A stretch of 64,000 nt of DNA. It comes from Nocardiopsis sp. FIRDI 009 (lineage in GTDB: Bacteria; Actinomycetota; Actinomycetes; Streptosporangiales; Streptosporangiaceae). The translations under genes and the position numbers were made by a program. The DNA is taken from the NCBI RefSeq assembly GCF_003386285.1, contig NZ_QPNC01000024.1, positions 124,001 to 188,000 of the forward strand, written 5' to 3'. Of this stretch, positions 7,421 to 16,926 are shown piece by piece. The number at the start of each line of letters is the position of its first letter. Position 1 is the stretch's first letter. Below the pieces are notes generated by a model. That model saw only the letters and a list, made by a program, of their open reading frames with translations, had not been told where the DNA came from and searched no databases.

Positions 7421-8296
7421 TCAGGCCGTGGACGGGCGGGATGAGATGCGCGTGCACGCGACGCCCTCCGGCCAGTCGCCGAAGGGGCTGAACAGGTGGT
7501 CGTAGTCGGCGCTGCGCACGGATCCGCGCATGATGAAGCACTCGGCCCCGGCCGAGGCGCTGGCCAGGAGGGCGTCGAGCTTGGTCTTGAGCGCTCCGGT
7601 CGTGTCCCACGGGCTCTTGGCCCACAGCGCCGAGTAGGCGCGCTCGGGCGAGGCCGGGTCGACGTGGGGCAGGACGTCCTTGCCGCCCGGGCCGTCCAGC
7701 AGGATTCCGGGGACGTCCGTCAGGCTGACCACGCGCAGGCCGGGCTCCAGGGCACGGACGAGGAACTCCGGCACCCGGTCGCTGGAGAGGCCGTGGAGCC
7801 GGCCGTCCGCGCCGAGCACACTGTCGCCGGACAGGACCGGAAGGGCTCCGGAGTCGAGCACCCTGGTCAGGACGTCACCGTGTACCGAGAACGATCCGTC
7901 CTCGTTCAGGACCGACATGGCGCCGAGTTGGAGGGGAAGCACCCGGACGCCCTCGTGGCGCAGCGCCTGAGTCCACGCCCAGCGGACGTCCGCGAGCGCC
8001 TTGGTGAGGGGGATGCAGCCGAACGGGTCGGCGTCGTCGTTCCCGCGGAGCGCTCCGTGCCCCACAGCCCCTCCGCCGGTGATGAACACGAGGCGGCCGC
8101 GATGCTCGCGGAAGATCTTGGCGATGACGCGGGCGTAGTCCGCGATCGTGGGTATGTCAAGGCTGTTCTCGACGCTCTTGTCGGAGAAGAGGCTTCCGCC
8201 GATCTTGATGGCGAGGACGTTTACCGGCCGAGATTCCCCGGTGGGGGCAGGGTGTTCTCTTTCGGGCTGCCGGTCGATCGTGGGGATGCCGCTCAC
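7421..8296 (-). CDS. fomA: fosfomycin kinase FomA-type (amino acid kinase family)
   Basis: A 291-aa amino-acid-kinase-fold protein closely resembling FomA, which phosphorylates fosfomycin to its inactive monophosphate for self-protection. Visible motifs are the N-terminal LAIKIGGSLFSDK (Lys31), GGGAVGHGA (74-82, with His80 matching the FomA catalytic His), SSDRVPE, LTDVPGI, TTGALKTKLDAL and AECFIMRG. FomA is about 266 aa; this protein has ~25 extra N-terminal residues if the GTG start at 8296 is right (GGAGA 9 nt upstream). It lies upstream of the HppE gene, so resistance and epoxidation are co-expressed. Archaeal isopentenyl phosphate kinases share the fold, but the motif order fits FomA best. 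Confidence 0.92.
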   Translation of the reverse strand: MSGIPTIDRQPEREHPAPTGESRPVNVLAIKIGGSLFSDKSVENSLDIPTIADYARVIAKIFREHRGRLVFITGGGAVGHGALRGNDDADPFGCIPLTKALADVRWAWTQALRHEGVRVLPLQLGAMSVLNEDGSFSVHGDVLTRVLDSGALPVLSGDSVLGADGRLHGLSSDRVPEFLVRALEPGLRVVSLTDVPGILLDGPGGKDVLPHVDPASPERAYSALWAKSPWDTTGALKTKLDALLASASAGAECFIMRGSVRSADYDHLFSPFGDWPEGVACTRISSRPSTA

Positions 8297-8715
8297 GGTG
8301 ATCGTTCTCCGCTTTCATGCAGGTTAGACAGGTTCGCGTCCACGGTGGTGTGGTCCGACGTCCGGTGCGTCGGGGTGCTGCCACGCATTTCGTATGCGTG
8401 GTCGTCGAAATGTCTGCTGTCTGCTGTCTGCTCTCAGCCGGTGGGGAGGACGGTGTGGGGGTACCGGCTCTCAGAGCCGCTTTCCGGGAGCGACTCTTCG
8501 ATTACTGAATGCTGTTCGCTTGGCTGAGATGAACCTTAGGTGGGACATGTCGGACATGTCCAGAGGGGATAGTCCATATTTTTCCGGAGACGTGTTCGGA
8601 TCGGCTCCCGACGTATCGGGTGTTTCGGCGTCTGTGCAGGTAGATGTGGGTTCGATCGGGTCCGTGCGACAGTGTGGACGGAGCGAATTTTTTCGTGTTC
8701 CGGTTGGCAAAAGAG
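8297..8715. promoter_or_regulatory. regulatory region upstream of fomA
   Basis: This 419-bp stretch has no gene. It contains three tandem copies of TGTCTGC (8411-8431). At 8543-8561 it has a perfect 19-bp palindrome GGACATGTCGGACATGTCC made of two GACATGTC units, about 250 bp upstream of the kinase start. The palindrome is a good candidate operator for the fomA-fom4 transcript. Clear -35/-10 elements were not found. Confidence 0.5.
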
Positions 8716-8746
8716 AAACCCGCACCGAATGATCGGTGCGGGTTTT
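8716..8746 (-). terminator. intrinsic terminator of the CC-protein gene
   Basis: A 13-bp perfect stem (8716-8728 with 8733-8745) and a 4-nt loop are flanked by T-rich sequence on both strands. It is the strongest classical terminator in the window and separates the CC-protein gene from the fomA promoter region. Confidence 0.88.
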
Positions 8747-8818
8747 CGCGCTGTGGGCAGAATGCGATCCACGGCCTCTCGGCCGTTTTCACTGGAGCTC
8801 TCTCTTTCGATTTCCGGC

Positions 8819-8980
8819 TCAGCGGGAAGGGGTTTCCTCGGCCTTCGCGTCAGCCTTCGCCTGGGTCTCCGCCTGGGGCGTCTCGTCTTCCTCTTCGGTG
8901 ACGTTCACGGCGCCGCAGCAGCTGTCCAGCTCTTGCTTGGAGTCACCGCCGATGAGCTTCTTGAAGAGTCCTCCGGCCAT
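8819..8980 (-). CDS. small CC-motif acidic protein
   Basis: A 53-aa protein starting MAGGLFKKLIGG, with adjacent Cys21-Cys22 (DSCCGAVNV) and a Glu/Ala-rich tail. GGAGG lies 6 nt before the ATG and a strong terminator follows, so I regard it as real although it is too short for confident family assignment. I recall similar small CCG-containing acidic proteins near ArsR/permease genes. Its promoter shares a 10-mer with the ArsR operator at 5174, suggesting it belongs to that metal-response unit, possibly as a metal-binding or chaperone protein. The function is not established. Confidence 0.72.
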   Translation of the reverse strand: MAGGLFKKLIGGDSKQELDSCCGAVNVTEEEDETPQAETQAKADAKAEETPSR

Positions 8981-9196
8981 GTCTGGCCTCCAATCTGTTT
9001 TCTTCCCGCCGAACCGCTGGTGTTCGCCGGATGGAAATCGACGCTCCGCGTGCCGCGTGGCCGTCGGTGCGCGGAGGCCGGGGCAGGGGCCTCCGCGCGC
9101 GGAAAGCCGCGTTGGCGTGGTTCCGGGCCGGGGTCCGTTCGGTCGCGGAGCGTCGTGGTGAACCTCCGGGATGGGAGAACGTCTTTCCTGTATCCA

Positions 9197-9225
9197 GTAA
9201 TAACAACAGCTTTGACTGATGTCAA
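9197..9225 (-). promoter_or_regulatory. promoter of the CC-protein gene
   Basis: On the minus strand TTGACA (9225-9220) is followed after exactly 17 bp by TATTAC (9202-9197). AAAGCTGTTG (9213-9204) lies in the spacer, as in the ArsR promoter at 5181-5190. The leader to the start at 8980 would be about 210 nt. Confidence 0.65.
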
Positions 9226-9253
9226 CCATAGATATTGGTCGATTGTGGGGCGC

Positions 9254-10984
9254 TCACCGCACCAGGCGCCTCAGTAGCATGCTGACCAGTTCCAAAGCGA
9301 AGACCACCGCGAACGTCATCAGCGTGATCAGGGTGATGACGTCGTATTCGCGGGTCTGCGTGGCCTGGAGGAGGTAGAAACCCACCCCGCCGGCGCCGAC
9401 GAGGCCGAGCAGCGTCGCGGACCTGATGTTCACATCGAGTTGGTACAGGAGCCCGCCGATGAGCGCGGGGGCCGCCTGGGGCAGGACCGCGGTGAAGTAG
9501 CGCTGGGTCCTGGACGAGCCCAGAGCCGACATCGCCTCCAACGGTCCGCCGTCGATCTCCTCGAGCGAATCGGCGACGAGCTTGCCGAGGAGCCCGACGG
9601 ACCCGAGCGCCAACGCGAGTACCCCGGCGACCGGCCCCAGACCGATCACCACGACGAACACGATCGCCAGGACCAGTTCCGGCAGCCCGCGGACCGCGAG
9701 GACGAACCCGCGGAACATCCCGTGCACCGCCCTGTTCCCCGCGATGTTCCGGGCGGCGAGCGTCCCGACGGGCAACGCCAGGAGTGCGCCCAGGAAGGTG
9801 GCGGCGAGACCGATATGGACGGTCTCCAGCAGCGCGAGCAGCAGCCCGTCGAGCATGCCCGCGTCCCCGGGCGGCCAGAACAGGCCCAGTGTCGTGGAGA
9901 ATCCCGCCCACCCGGCCGCGGCGTTCGCCTCCAGCGCCCTGGTGCCGAACAGTGCCGCCACCACGGCCGCGACGACGACCGCGGTGTACGTCCAGCGCCG
10001 CGCCCGGGCGAACGTGAACGGAGGTGAGACACGCCGCGGCGTCTCCACCGGGGCGGTGTCCCGGGGGGCCGTGGCCGGCGCGACCGCGTCCGAGGCGCGG
10101 CGCCCCCGGAACCAGCGGGTGAGCGGACCGGGGGCGCCGAGTTCGCCGTCGCCCGATCCGCGCAGGAGGACCCGGCGGATCGAGGTGGACACCATCTCGG
10201 TCAGCAGACACAGCACCAACAGGATCAGGGCCCAGGCGATCCCGAGGCCGAAGTCCAGGCGGGCGAACGCGTGGGCCATCTCGAACCCGATCCCCGCCAC
10301 GCCCACGATTCCGAGGACGGCCGACACCCGCAGGTTGATGTCGAAGCGGTGGAGCCCGATCGCGATGAACGCCGGTAGGGCCTGGGGAACGACCGCGGTG
10401 AGGAGTCGCTGGCCGCGGGTGGCGCCGATGGTGGTCAGCGCCTCCCGCGGACCGGATGAGGTCTGCTCGATCGCGTCGGCGTAGAGCTTGCCCACCATGC
10501 CGATCGAGTGCAGCCCCATCGCGAGGATGCCGGGGAGCGCCCCCAGCCCGAACAACCGGACGAAGAGGATGGCCAGGACGACGTCCGGTACGGCACGGGC
10601 GGCCACGATCAGTCCCCGCGATGTGAGCCGGTGCGGTGTACCGGGGGTCGTCACCGACGACGCCCACACCGACAGCGGGAGGCTGAGCACGATGGACAGC
10701 AGGGTCGCCAGGAAGACGGTCCCCAGGGTGATGCCGGTCTGCCGGAGGATCTCCTCTCCGCTGGGCGGGGACAGGGGCCAGGTCTGCCGGATGAACACCT
10801 CGGCGTTGGCGGCCCCCTGAGCCAGGGCGGCGAAGTCCATCCCGAGGGCGTGCAGGGACCACAGACCGGCGCCGACGAACAGGCAGAGGAATCCGAGGAC
10901 CGCCCCCGTGCTCTTCGGGGGACGCCGCGGGCCCGTCGGCAGGGCGCGGGGCGCGGAGGGCCGTACCGGTGGCGGCGCGATCAT
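9254..10984 (-). CDS. phnE: phosphonate ABC transporter permease, two PhnE domains fused
   Basis: A 576-aa membrane protein consisting of two PhnE-type permease domains in tandem (about 85-285 and 375-570). Each has the EAA-like loop before the last helices (EALTTIGATRGQRLLTAVVPQALPAF; EAMSALGSSRTQRYFTAVLPQAAPAL, shown here in part). Together they would form the full transmembrane channel of a phosphonate/phosphite importer. The start overlaps the PhnC stop by ATGA (10981-10984). Gene order D-C-E matches phosphonate uptake operons, and fused PhnE pairs are known in actinobacteria. Within this island it may import a phosphonate precursor, or recover or salvage product; the direction of import is family knowledge, the substrate is inference. 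Confidence 0.92.
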   Translation of the reverse strand: MIAPPPVRPSAPRALPTGPRRPPKSTGAVLGFLCLFVGAGLWSLHALGMDFAALAQGAANAEVFIRQTWPLSPPSGEEILRQTGITLGTVFLATLLSIVLSLPLSVWASSVTTPGTPHRLTSRGLIVAARAVPDVVLAILFVRLFGLGALPGILAMGLHSIGMVGKLYADAIEQTSSGPREALTTIGATRGQRLLTAVVPQALPAFIAIGLHRFDINLRVSAVLGIVGVAGIGFEMAHAFARLDFGLGIAWALILLVLCLLTEMVSTSIRRVLLRGSGDGELGAPGPLTRWFRGRRASDAVAPATAPRDTAPVETPRRVSPPFTFARARRWTYTAVVVAAVVAALFGTRALEANAAAGWAGFSTTLGLFWPPGDAGMLDGLLLALLETVHIGLAATFLGALLALPVGTLAARNIAGNRAVHGMFRGFVLAVRGLPELVLAIVFVVVIGLGPVAGVLALALGSVGLLGKLVADSLEEIDGGPLEAMSALGSSRTQRYFTAVLPQAAPALIGGLLYQLDVNIRSATLLGLVGAGGVGFYLLQATQTREYDVITLITLMTFAVVFALELVSMLLRRLVR

Positions 10985-11796
10985 CCGGTGGCGTCCAATG
11001 CCATCGGCTCGGTCCTCGGTTCCGTGCCGTAGACCCCCATCGCGGTCGTGGTGTCCAGCGCGGCCGCGGGAGCGTCCAACGTGACCTCGCCGTCGCGGAG
11101 TCCGATGACCCGGTCCGCCCACCCCAGGGCCAGGTCGACCTGGTGCAGACTGCCGATGACCGTCAGGGAGCGCTCGCGCGCGATCTCGCGCAGCAGCCGC
11201 ATGACCGTGTCGGCGCTGTCCGGGTCCAGCGAGGCGACGGGCTCGTCGGCGAGGAGGATGGCCGGGTGCTGCATCAGCGCCCGGGCGATGGCCACCCTCT
11301 GCTGCTGACCGCCGGAGAGCGTGCTCGTGCGCTGGAACGCGAGGTCGGCCATGCCGACCCGGTCGAGATGGTCCAACGCCTCCAGGCGGAGGGAACGCGC
11401 GTAGGAGAACAGACCGAGCCGGGGCCCCACGAGCCGACCGAGCGCGCCGCTGCAGACGTTCTCCAACACGCTCAACTGCCCGACGAGGTTGAACTGCTGG
11501 AAGACGAAACCGGTCCTGCGGCGGAGCCGGCGCAGCTGGTGGCCGCGCGCCCGCGCCACGTCGGTGCCCAGCACCCGCAGACTTCCGCTGGTCGGCCTGT
11601 GCAGGCAGCAGATGTGCCTGAGCAGGGTGGACTTTCCGGAGCCGGAGCGGCCCAACAGCGCCAGGATCTGCCCCTTCGGGACGTCGAACCCGACCCCGCG
11701 CAGCGCGGTCACTCCGCCGTCGAACTCCTTCGTCACCTGTGTCAGTGAGACGGCCGGTTCACGATCGACACCGTCGTGCACCGCGTGGTCTGCCAT
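10981..11796 (-). CDS. phnC: phosphonate ABC transporter ATP-binding protein
   Basis: A 271-aa ABC ATPase. Walker A is GRSGSGKST (49-57), the Q-loop is FVFQQFNL (~98-105), the signature LSGGQQQR (160-167) and Walker B LLADEP (181-186), followed by the H-loop His in GSLHQVD. The motif set VFQQFNLVGQLSVLENV is characteristic of PhnC. It sits between PhnD and PhnE; the stop overlaps the PhnE start, and the start is 53 bp after PhnD. It energises import together with the 9254-10984 permease. Confidence 0.95.
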   Translation of the reverse strand: MADHAVHDGVDREPAVSLTQVTKEFDGGVTALRGVGFDVPKGQILALLGRSGSGKSTLLRHICCLHRPTSGSLRVLGTDVARARGHQLRRLRRRTGFVFQQFNLVGQLSVLENVCSGALGRLVGPRLGLFSYARSLRLEALDHLDRVGMADLAFQRTSTLSGGQQQRVAIARALMQHPAILLADEPVASLDPDSADTVMRLLREIARERSLTVIGSLHQVDLALGWADRVIGLRDGEVTLDAPAAALDTTTAMGVYGTEPRTEPMALDATG

Positions 11797-11849
11797 GGAA
11801 ACCTCGCATCGTTCGTCGGGGGATGGGGAGTCGCCGGTGCGCGTGCGCG

Positions 11850-12758
11850 CTAACCCGCCTCGCAGGCCTCGGCCTCGGTGATCTCGCAGAGCTCACGGAT
11901 GGGGTCGTAGAACGCGTCGTCGGCCTCCGTGAACCCCCAGTAGCCGGCGATGTCGTCGACCCCGAGGGCGTCGGCGTTCCCCCGCTCCAGAACCGCTTCG
12001 CTGATCGACTCCCGCAGCTCGGGATCCAGGGAGTTGAGGATGGCGAGCGGGGAGTTGACCACCGGGTCGGACTTCCAGAGCACGGTGTAGTCGTCGTGGT
12101 CGATGCCCTCCTGCTCCGGGAGGACCTCCTCGTACAGCAGATCGCGGACGGCCCCCGCGTCGCAGTCCCCGTCCCGGACCGCCAGGAGTGAGGCGTCGTG
12201 CCCGCCGGCGAACCGCTCGGTGTAGTCGCCCTCGTTCAGTCCCGCCTGCATCAGTCCGGACAGCGGGTAGAGACGGCCGGAGGTGGAGTTGGGGTCGACG
12301 AAGCAGACCGTCCTGCCGCGCAGGTCGGAGAGTTCGGTCAACCCGCTGTCGGCTCGGGCGACCATGTAGGAGTGGTAGCTGGGGTCGCCGCCCTTCTCGT
12401 AGAGTTCGGCCGCGATCGGGGAGATGTCGACCCCCGAGTCCTTCGCCAGGACGTAGCTGAACGGGCCGTACATGGCGATGTGCACGGTGCCCGCGCGCTG
12501 GGCCTCGATGAGCGCGGCGTAGTTCGTCATGACCTCCAGTTCCACCTCCTTGCCGGAGGCCTCGGCGATCAGGTCCTTGAGCGGCTGGTAGGAGGCGTTC
12601 AGGGAGGCGGCGTTCTCGTTCGGGATCAGGCCCATGACGAGCGTGTCGGGGTCGGAGGCGCTGTCGGCGTTCGAGGCGCCGCCGCAGGCGGCCGTCAGGG
12701 TGAGGGCGGCGGACACCGCGCAGAGCGCGACCGTCCGACGGGGGGACTTTCCGGGCAT
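11850..12758 (-). CDS. phnD: phosphonate-binding lipoprotein
   Basis: A 302-aa extracytoplasmic binding protein of the PhnD family. It has a lipoprotein signal peptide ending LTAAC with the lipidated Cys at 25. The mature domain shows family motifs: LVMGLIPNENA, YAALIEAQRAGTVHIAMYGPFSY, DLRGRTVCFVDPNSTSGRLYP and a ligand-contact segment VLWKSDPVVNSPLAI. It delivers phosphonate or a related oxyanion to the PhnC/PhnE importer. The gene is 56 bp downstream of the decarboxylase gene, so it belongs to the same transcript. Confidence 0.94.
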   Translation of the reverse strand: MPGKSPRRTVALCAVSAALTLTAACGGASNADSASDPDTLVMGLIPNENAASLNASYQPLKDLIAEASGKEVELEVMTNYAALIEAQRAGTVHIAMYGPFSYVLAKDSGVDISPIAAELYEKGGDPSYHSYMVARADSGLTELSDLRGRTVCFVDPNSTSGRLYPLSGLMQAGLNEGDYTERFAGGHDASLLAVRDGDCDAGAVRDLLYEEVLPEQEGIDHDDYTVLWKSDPVVNSPLAILNSLDPELRESISEAVLERGNADALGVDDIAGYWGFTEADDAFYDPIRELCEITEAEACEAG

Positions 12759-12814
12759 GCTGTGGTCCTTTCGAGTGGAGGGAGTGGAGTGGCTGGTCCG
12801 CCGGGCGGGTCGTG

Positions 12815-13957
12815 TCAGTCGTCCGCGGCCCCCGAGAAGGGCCCGCGCACCGCCGCGGCGAAGCGGTCCCGCATGGCCTCGGGGGGGTGGGCGCCGGTCG
12901 CGCGCGGAGGCATGGGGCCGCGGCGCGGACGGGTCGGTACGACGAGCATGTGCGGTCCCGGTGAGGACAGCGCGGACGCGACACCCGCCTGGAGCTGCTC
13001 AGGGGTGGCGCACCGTCTGGCGTCGGGGTATCCGGCCGCCGAGGCCACCTGTTCCAGGCGGGTCGTGTCCGATGTCGTGCCCTGGCCGCCGGTCGACTCG
13101 TGGATGCCGTTGTCCAGCACGACATGGACGAGGTTGGTCGGGGCCTGGGCGCCGATCGCCGACAGCGCGCCCAGGTGCATGAGCGCCGCGCCGTCGCCGT
13201 CGAGGGCGATGACCGGGCGGTCGGGTCGCCTGAGTGCGACACCCAGGGCGATCGAGGACGCGTGCCCCATGGAGCCCTGCATGTAGAAGTTGGCCGGCCG
13301 GTCCTCGGCCCCGAACAGTTCGCGTCCGGTGTAGCCGGTGGTCGCGATCACCGGCGCGGCCCCGATGAGCTTGGTGATCAGGCGGATGGCGTCGGCGCTG
13401 TCCATCCGGCCGGTGTCCGCGTCCCCGCGCGCCGCCTCGGGGGCCGGTTCCGCGGCGCCGACCGTGTGCTTCTCCACGAGGACGAACGGCGCGTGCCCCT
13501 CGTCGAGCGCGGTCGTCGCGCCGTCCAGGACCTCCCGGAAACGCGTCTCGTCGGCGTCCGCGCGCAGCGTCCAGTGCGGCAGACCGAGGAGATCCAGGTA
13601 GGGAGCGGTGGTCGGTCCCATGACGGCGTGCTGGGGTTCGTCGCCGGCCGGGTCGGGCCAGCCACGCAGGCTCACGAAGGTGAGCACCGGGATCCTGTAG
13701 GTCATGACCAGCGACGTCAGGGGGTTGACGAGGTTGCCGAGCCCGGAGTTCTGCAACATGACGTAGGCGCGTTCACCGGCCAGCGCGGCTCCGGCGGCCG
13801 TGGCGAGCGCTCCCCCCTCGTTGGCCGCGGCGACATAACGTCCCGGGGCCCGGCTCAGCAGGGAGATCGGTCCTCCGAAGTAGGAGCAGGGGACTCCGCT
13901 GGCGAAACCGAAGCCGCGTCGCTCCAGTTCGGCGCAGAAGAATTCGGCGGAGATCAT
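12815..13957 (-). CDS. fom2: phosphonopyruvate decarboxylase (Ppd/Fom2)
   Basis: A 380-aa thiamine-diphosphate enzyme that decarboxylates phosphonopyruvate to phosphonoacetaldehyde, the step that drives nearly all phosphonate biosynthesis. Motifs: GVPCSYFGGPI (21-31), the catalytic Glu47 in AANEGGA, QNSGLGNLVNPLTSL, RGWPDPAGDEPQHAVMG (Ppd signature), and the ThDP/Mg site GDGAALM...N (254-283). Length matches the family (~375-400). Its ATG overlaps the mutase stop (ATGA, 13954-13957), so it is translationally coupled. Sulfopyruvate decarboxylase is related but normally split in two chains. The substrate should come from a PEP mutase, which is not in the window. Confidence 0.92.
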   Translation of the reverse strand: MISAEFFCAELERRGFGFASGVPCSYFGGPISLLSRAPGRYVAAANEGGALATAAGAALAGERAYVMLQNSGLGNLVNPLTSLVMTYRIPVLTFVSLRGWPDPAGDEPQHAVMGPTTAPYLDLLGLPHWTLRADADETRFREVLDGATTALDEGHAPFVLVEKHTVGAAEPAPEAARGDADTGRMDSADAIRLITKLIGAAPVIATTGYTGRELFGAEDRPANFYMQGSMGHASSIALGVALRRPDRPVIALDGDGAALMHLGALSAIGAQAPTNLVHVVLDNGIHESTGGQGTTSDTTRLEQVASAAGYPDARRCATPEQLQAGVASALSSPGPHMLVVPTRPRRGPMPPRATGAHPPEAMRDRFAAAVRGPFSGAADD

Positions 13958-15551
13958 CGGTGTCCTTCCTGGGCGGCTCCGGTCAGGCCCGGGACCGTCT
14001 GGGCGGGGCCGGACTCTCGCAGTAGCGAGGGAGCGGTCATCGGCGAGGGGACGGGAAGCCCGAGCAGGCGCAGGACGGTCGGGGCGACGGAGGTGATCGC
14101 GGCGGGGGCCGTGGTCGACAGGACGGCGTCCCGACGTGGGCCCGCCGGGACCAGGACGCAGTGGACGGGGTTGCACGTGTGCCCCCCGTAGGGGACGGCC
14201 TTCCCCTCCGTGTCCCCGGCGGGTCGCAGCATCTGCTCGGCGTTGCCGTGGTCGCCGACGATCAGCAGCCACCGGCCCGCGGTCCGCGCGGCGGCACGGA
14301 TGTGTGCCACCGCCGTGTCGACGGCCTCGGCCGCACGCCGTGTCGCGTCGAAGTGCCCGGTGTGTCCGACCACGTCGATGTTGGCGAGGTTGGCCACGAC
14401 GAGGTCGACGTCCTCGCGGGCACACGCCTCGGCGACGGTGCCGGCCACACCCGCGGCGTTCATCTCCGGGTGCTCGTGGACCGGCTCGTCGGGGGCTCCG
14501 GTGACCCTGTGATGCTCCTCCCCCGTCCGGGGACGGGCGTCGCGGCCGTTGAGGAAGAAGGTGACGTGCTCGAACTTCTCCGGCTCGGCGACGCGCAACG
14601 ACCGCGCGCCGGCGTCTTCCAGCACGTCACCGAGGCCGCCCGAGGCGTCCGCCCGGGGGACCAGCGCGGGAATCGCGGCACGCGTGTCGTACTGGGCGAG
14701 GCTGAGCAGACGAACCCGTTCGCGACCGCTCTCGGCGAGCGTGTCCGCGACCATGTCCGCGAGCGGGGCCGTCCGGTCGCTACGGAAGTTGGTGAACAGG
14801 ACGCAGTCGCCGTCCTCGACGCGTGCCGGACGCCCCGAGACGCCGGTCACGGCCGTGGGTGGGATCGCGCCGTCACCGCTCCTCAGGGGGACGGCGGTCT
14901 CGGCGGTGGCGGCGGTGTGCGTCGCTTCCCCGTCCAGGAGGAGGCGCACGGTCGCGGCGGTCAGGTGGTCCCGTCCGCTCTTGTCCATCGCGTAGTCGCG
15001 GCCGATCACCCCGGAGATCGCGCCGACCCCCCGGTCACCGGTCATGGCCTCCAACCGCGACAGGTAGTGCGCGGCCGTGCCGTCGGCCACGTCCCGGCCG
15101 TCGGTGATCGCCCAGATCCGTACCCGGTGGAGCCCGCTGTTCCAGGCGGCCTGAAGGATCTCGGGAAGATGGTCGATGTCGGAGTGGATCCGTCCGTCCG
15201 AGCACAGCCCCACCAGGTGGAGGGTGCCCCCGTTCGACGCGAGTTCTCCGCACACGTCGCACAGCAGGGGATGGGAGCGCAGACCTCCCGTGCGCGCCTC
15301 CCGTCCGACGCGCAGACTGTCGTACTCCACTGCTCGGCCCGCCCCCATGACGAGGTGGCCGGTCTCCGAGTTGCCCACGGTTCCCTCCGGCAGGCCGACG
15401 GCGGCTCCGGAGGCGTCGAGCAGTCGCCCGCCGTGTCCTCGGGTGAGGTCGTCGAGAACGGGGGTGTGCGCGGCGGTGAGGGCGTTCGCCGGGCCGGGGC
15501 TCGCGTGGCCCCACCCGTCGAGGATGAGCAGTACGCCCGGGGCGAGGGCGG

Positions 15552-15555
<4 letters not shown>
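13954..15555 (-). CDS. cofactor-independent phosphoglycerate mutase homologue
   Basis: A 533-aa alkaline-phosphatase-superfamily protein of the iPGM (GpmI) type that interconverts 3- and 2-phosphoglycerate. The phospho-acceptor Ser63 lies in GNSETGHLVMGAG. Metal-binding motifs are LILDGWG (Asp13), IDVVGHTGHFDA and GDHGNAEQM, and the insert ITDGRD is present, so it looks catalytically intact. GTGA overlaps bind it to the EPSPS-like gene upstream and ATGA to Ppd downstream. In this setting it may raise 2-phosphoglycerate/PEP for phosphonate formation, or act on a phosphonate. Phosphoglycerate mutase and enolase relatives are recruited in phosphinothricin clusters, which makes the second option worth testing. 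Confidence 0.88.
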
Positions 15556-16883
<1,328 letters not shown>

Positions 16884-16926
16884 CCTTGTGCAGAGGGGAC
16901 GTGGGGGTGGGACCGGCGGGAGGCGG

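Noticed and set aside
8394-8732. 112-codon plus-strand frame upstream of fomA
   Set aside because: It covers the tandem repeat and palindrome, has no ribosome site, and runs into the terminator hairpin before its stop.
11893-13242. 449-codon minus-strand frame over phnD
   Set aside because: Same-strand shadow of phnD and the decarboxylase gene in another frame; the lipoprotein signal and PhnD motifs lie in the annotated frame.
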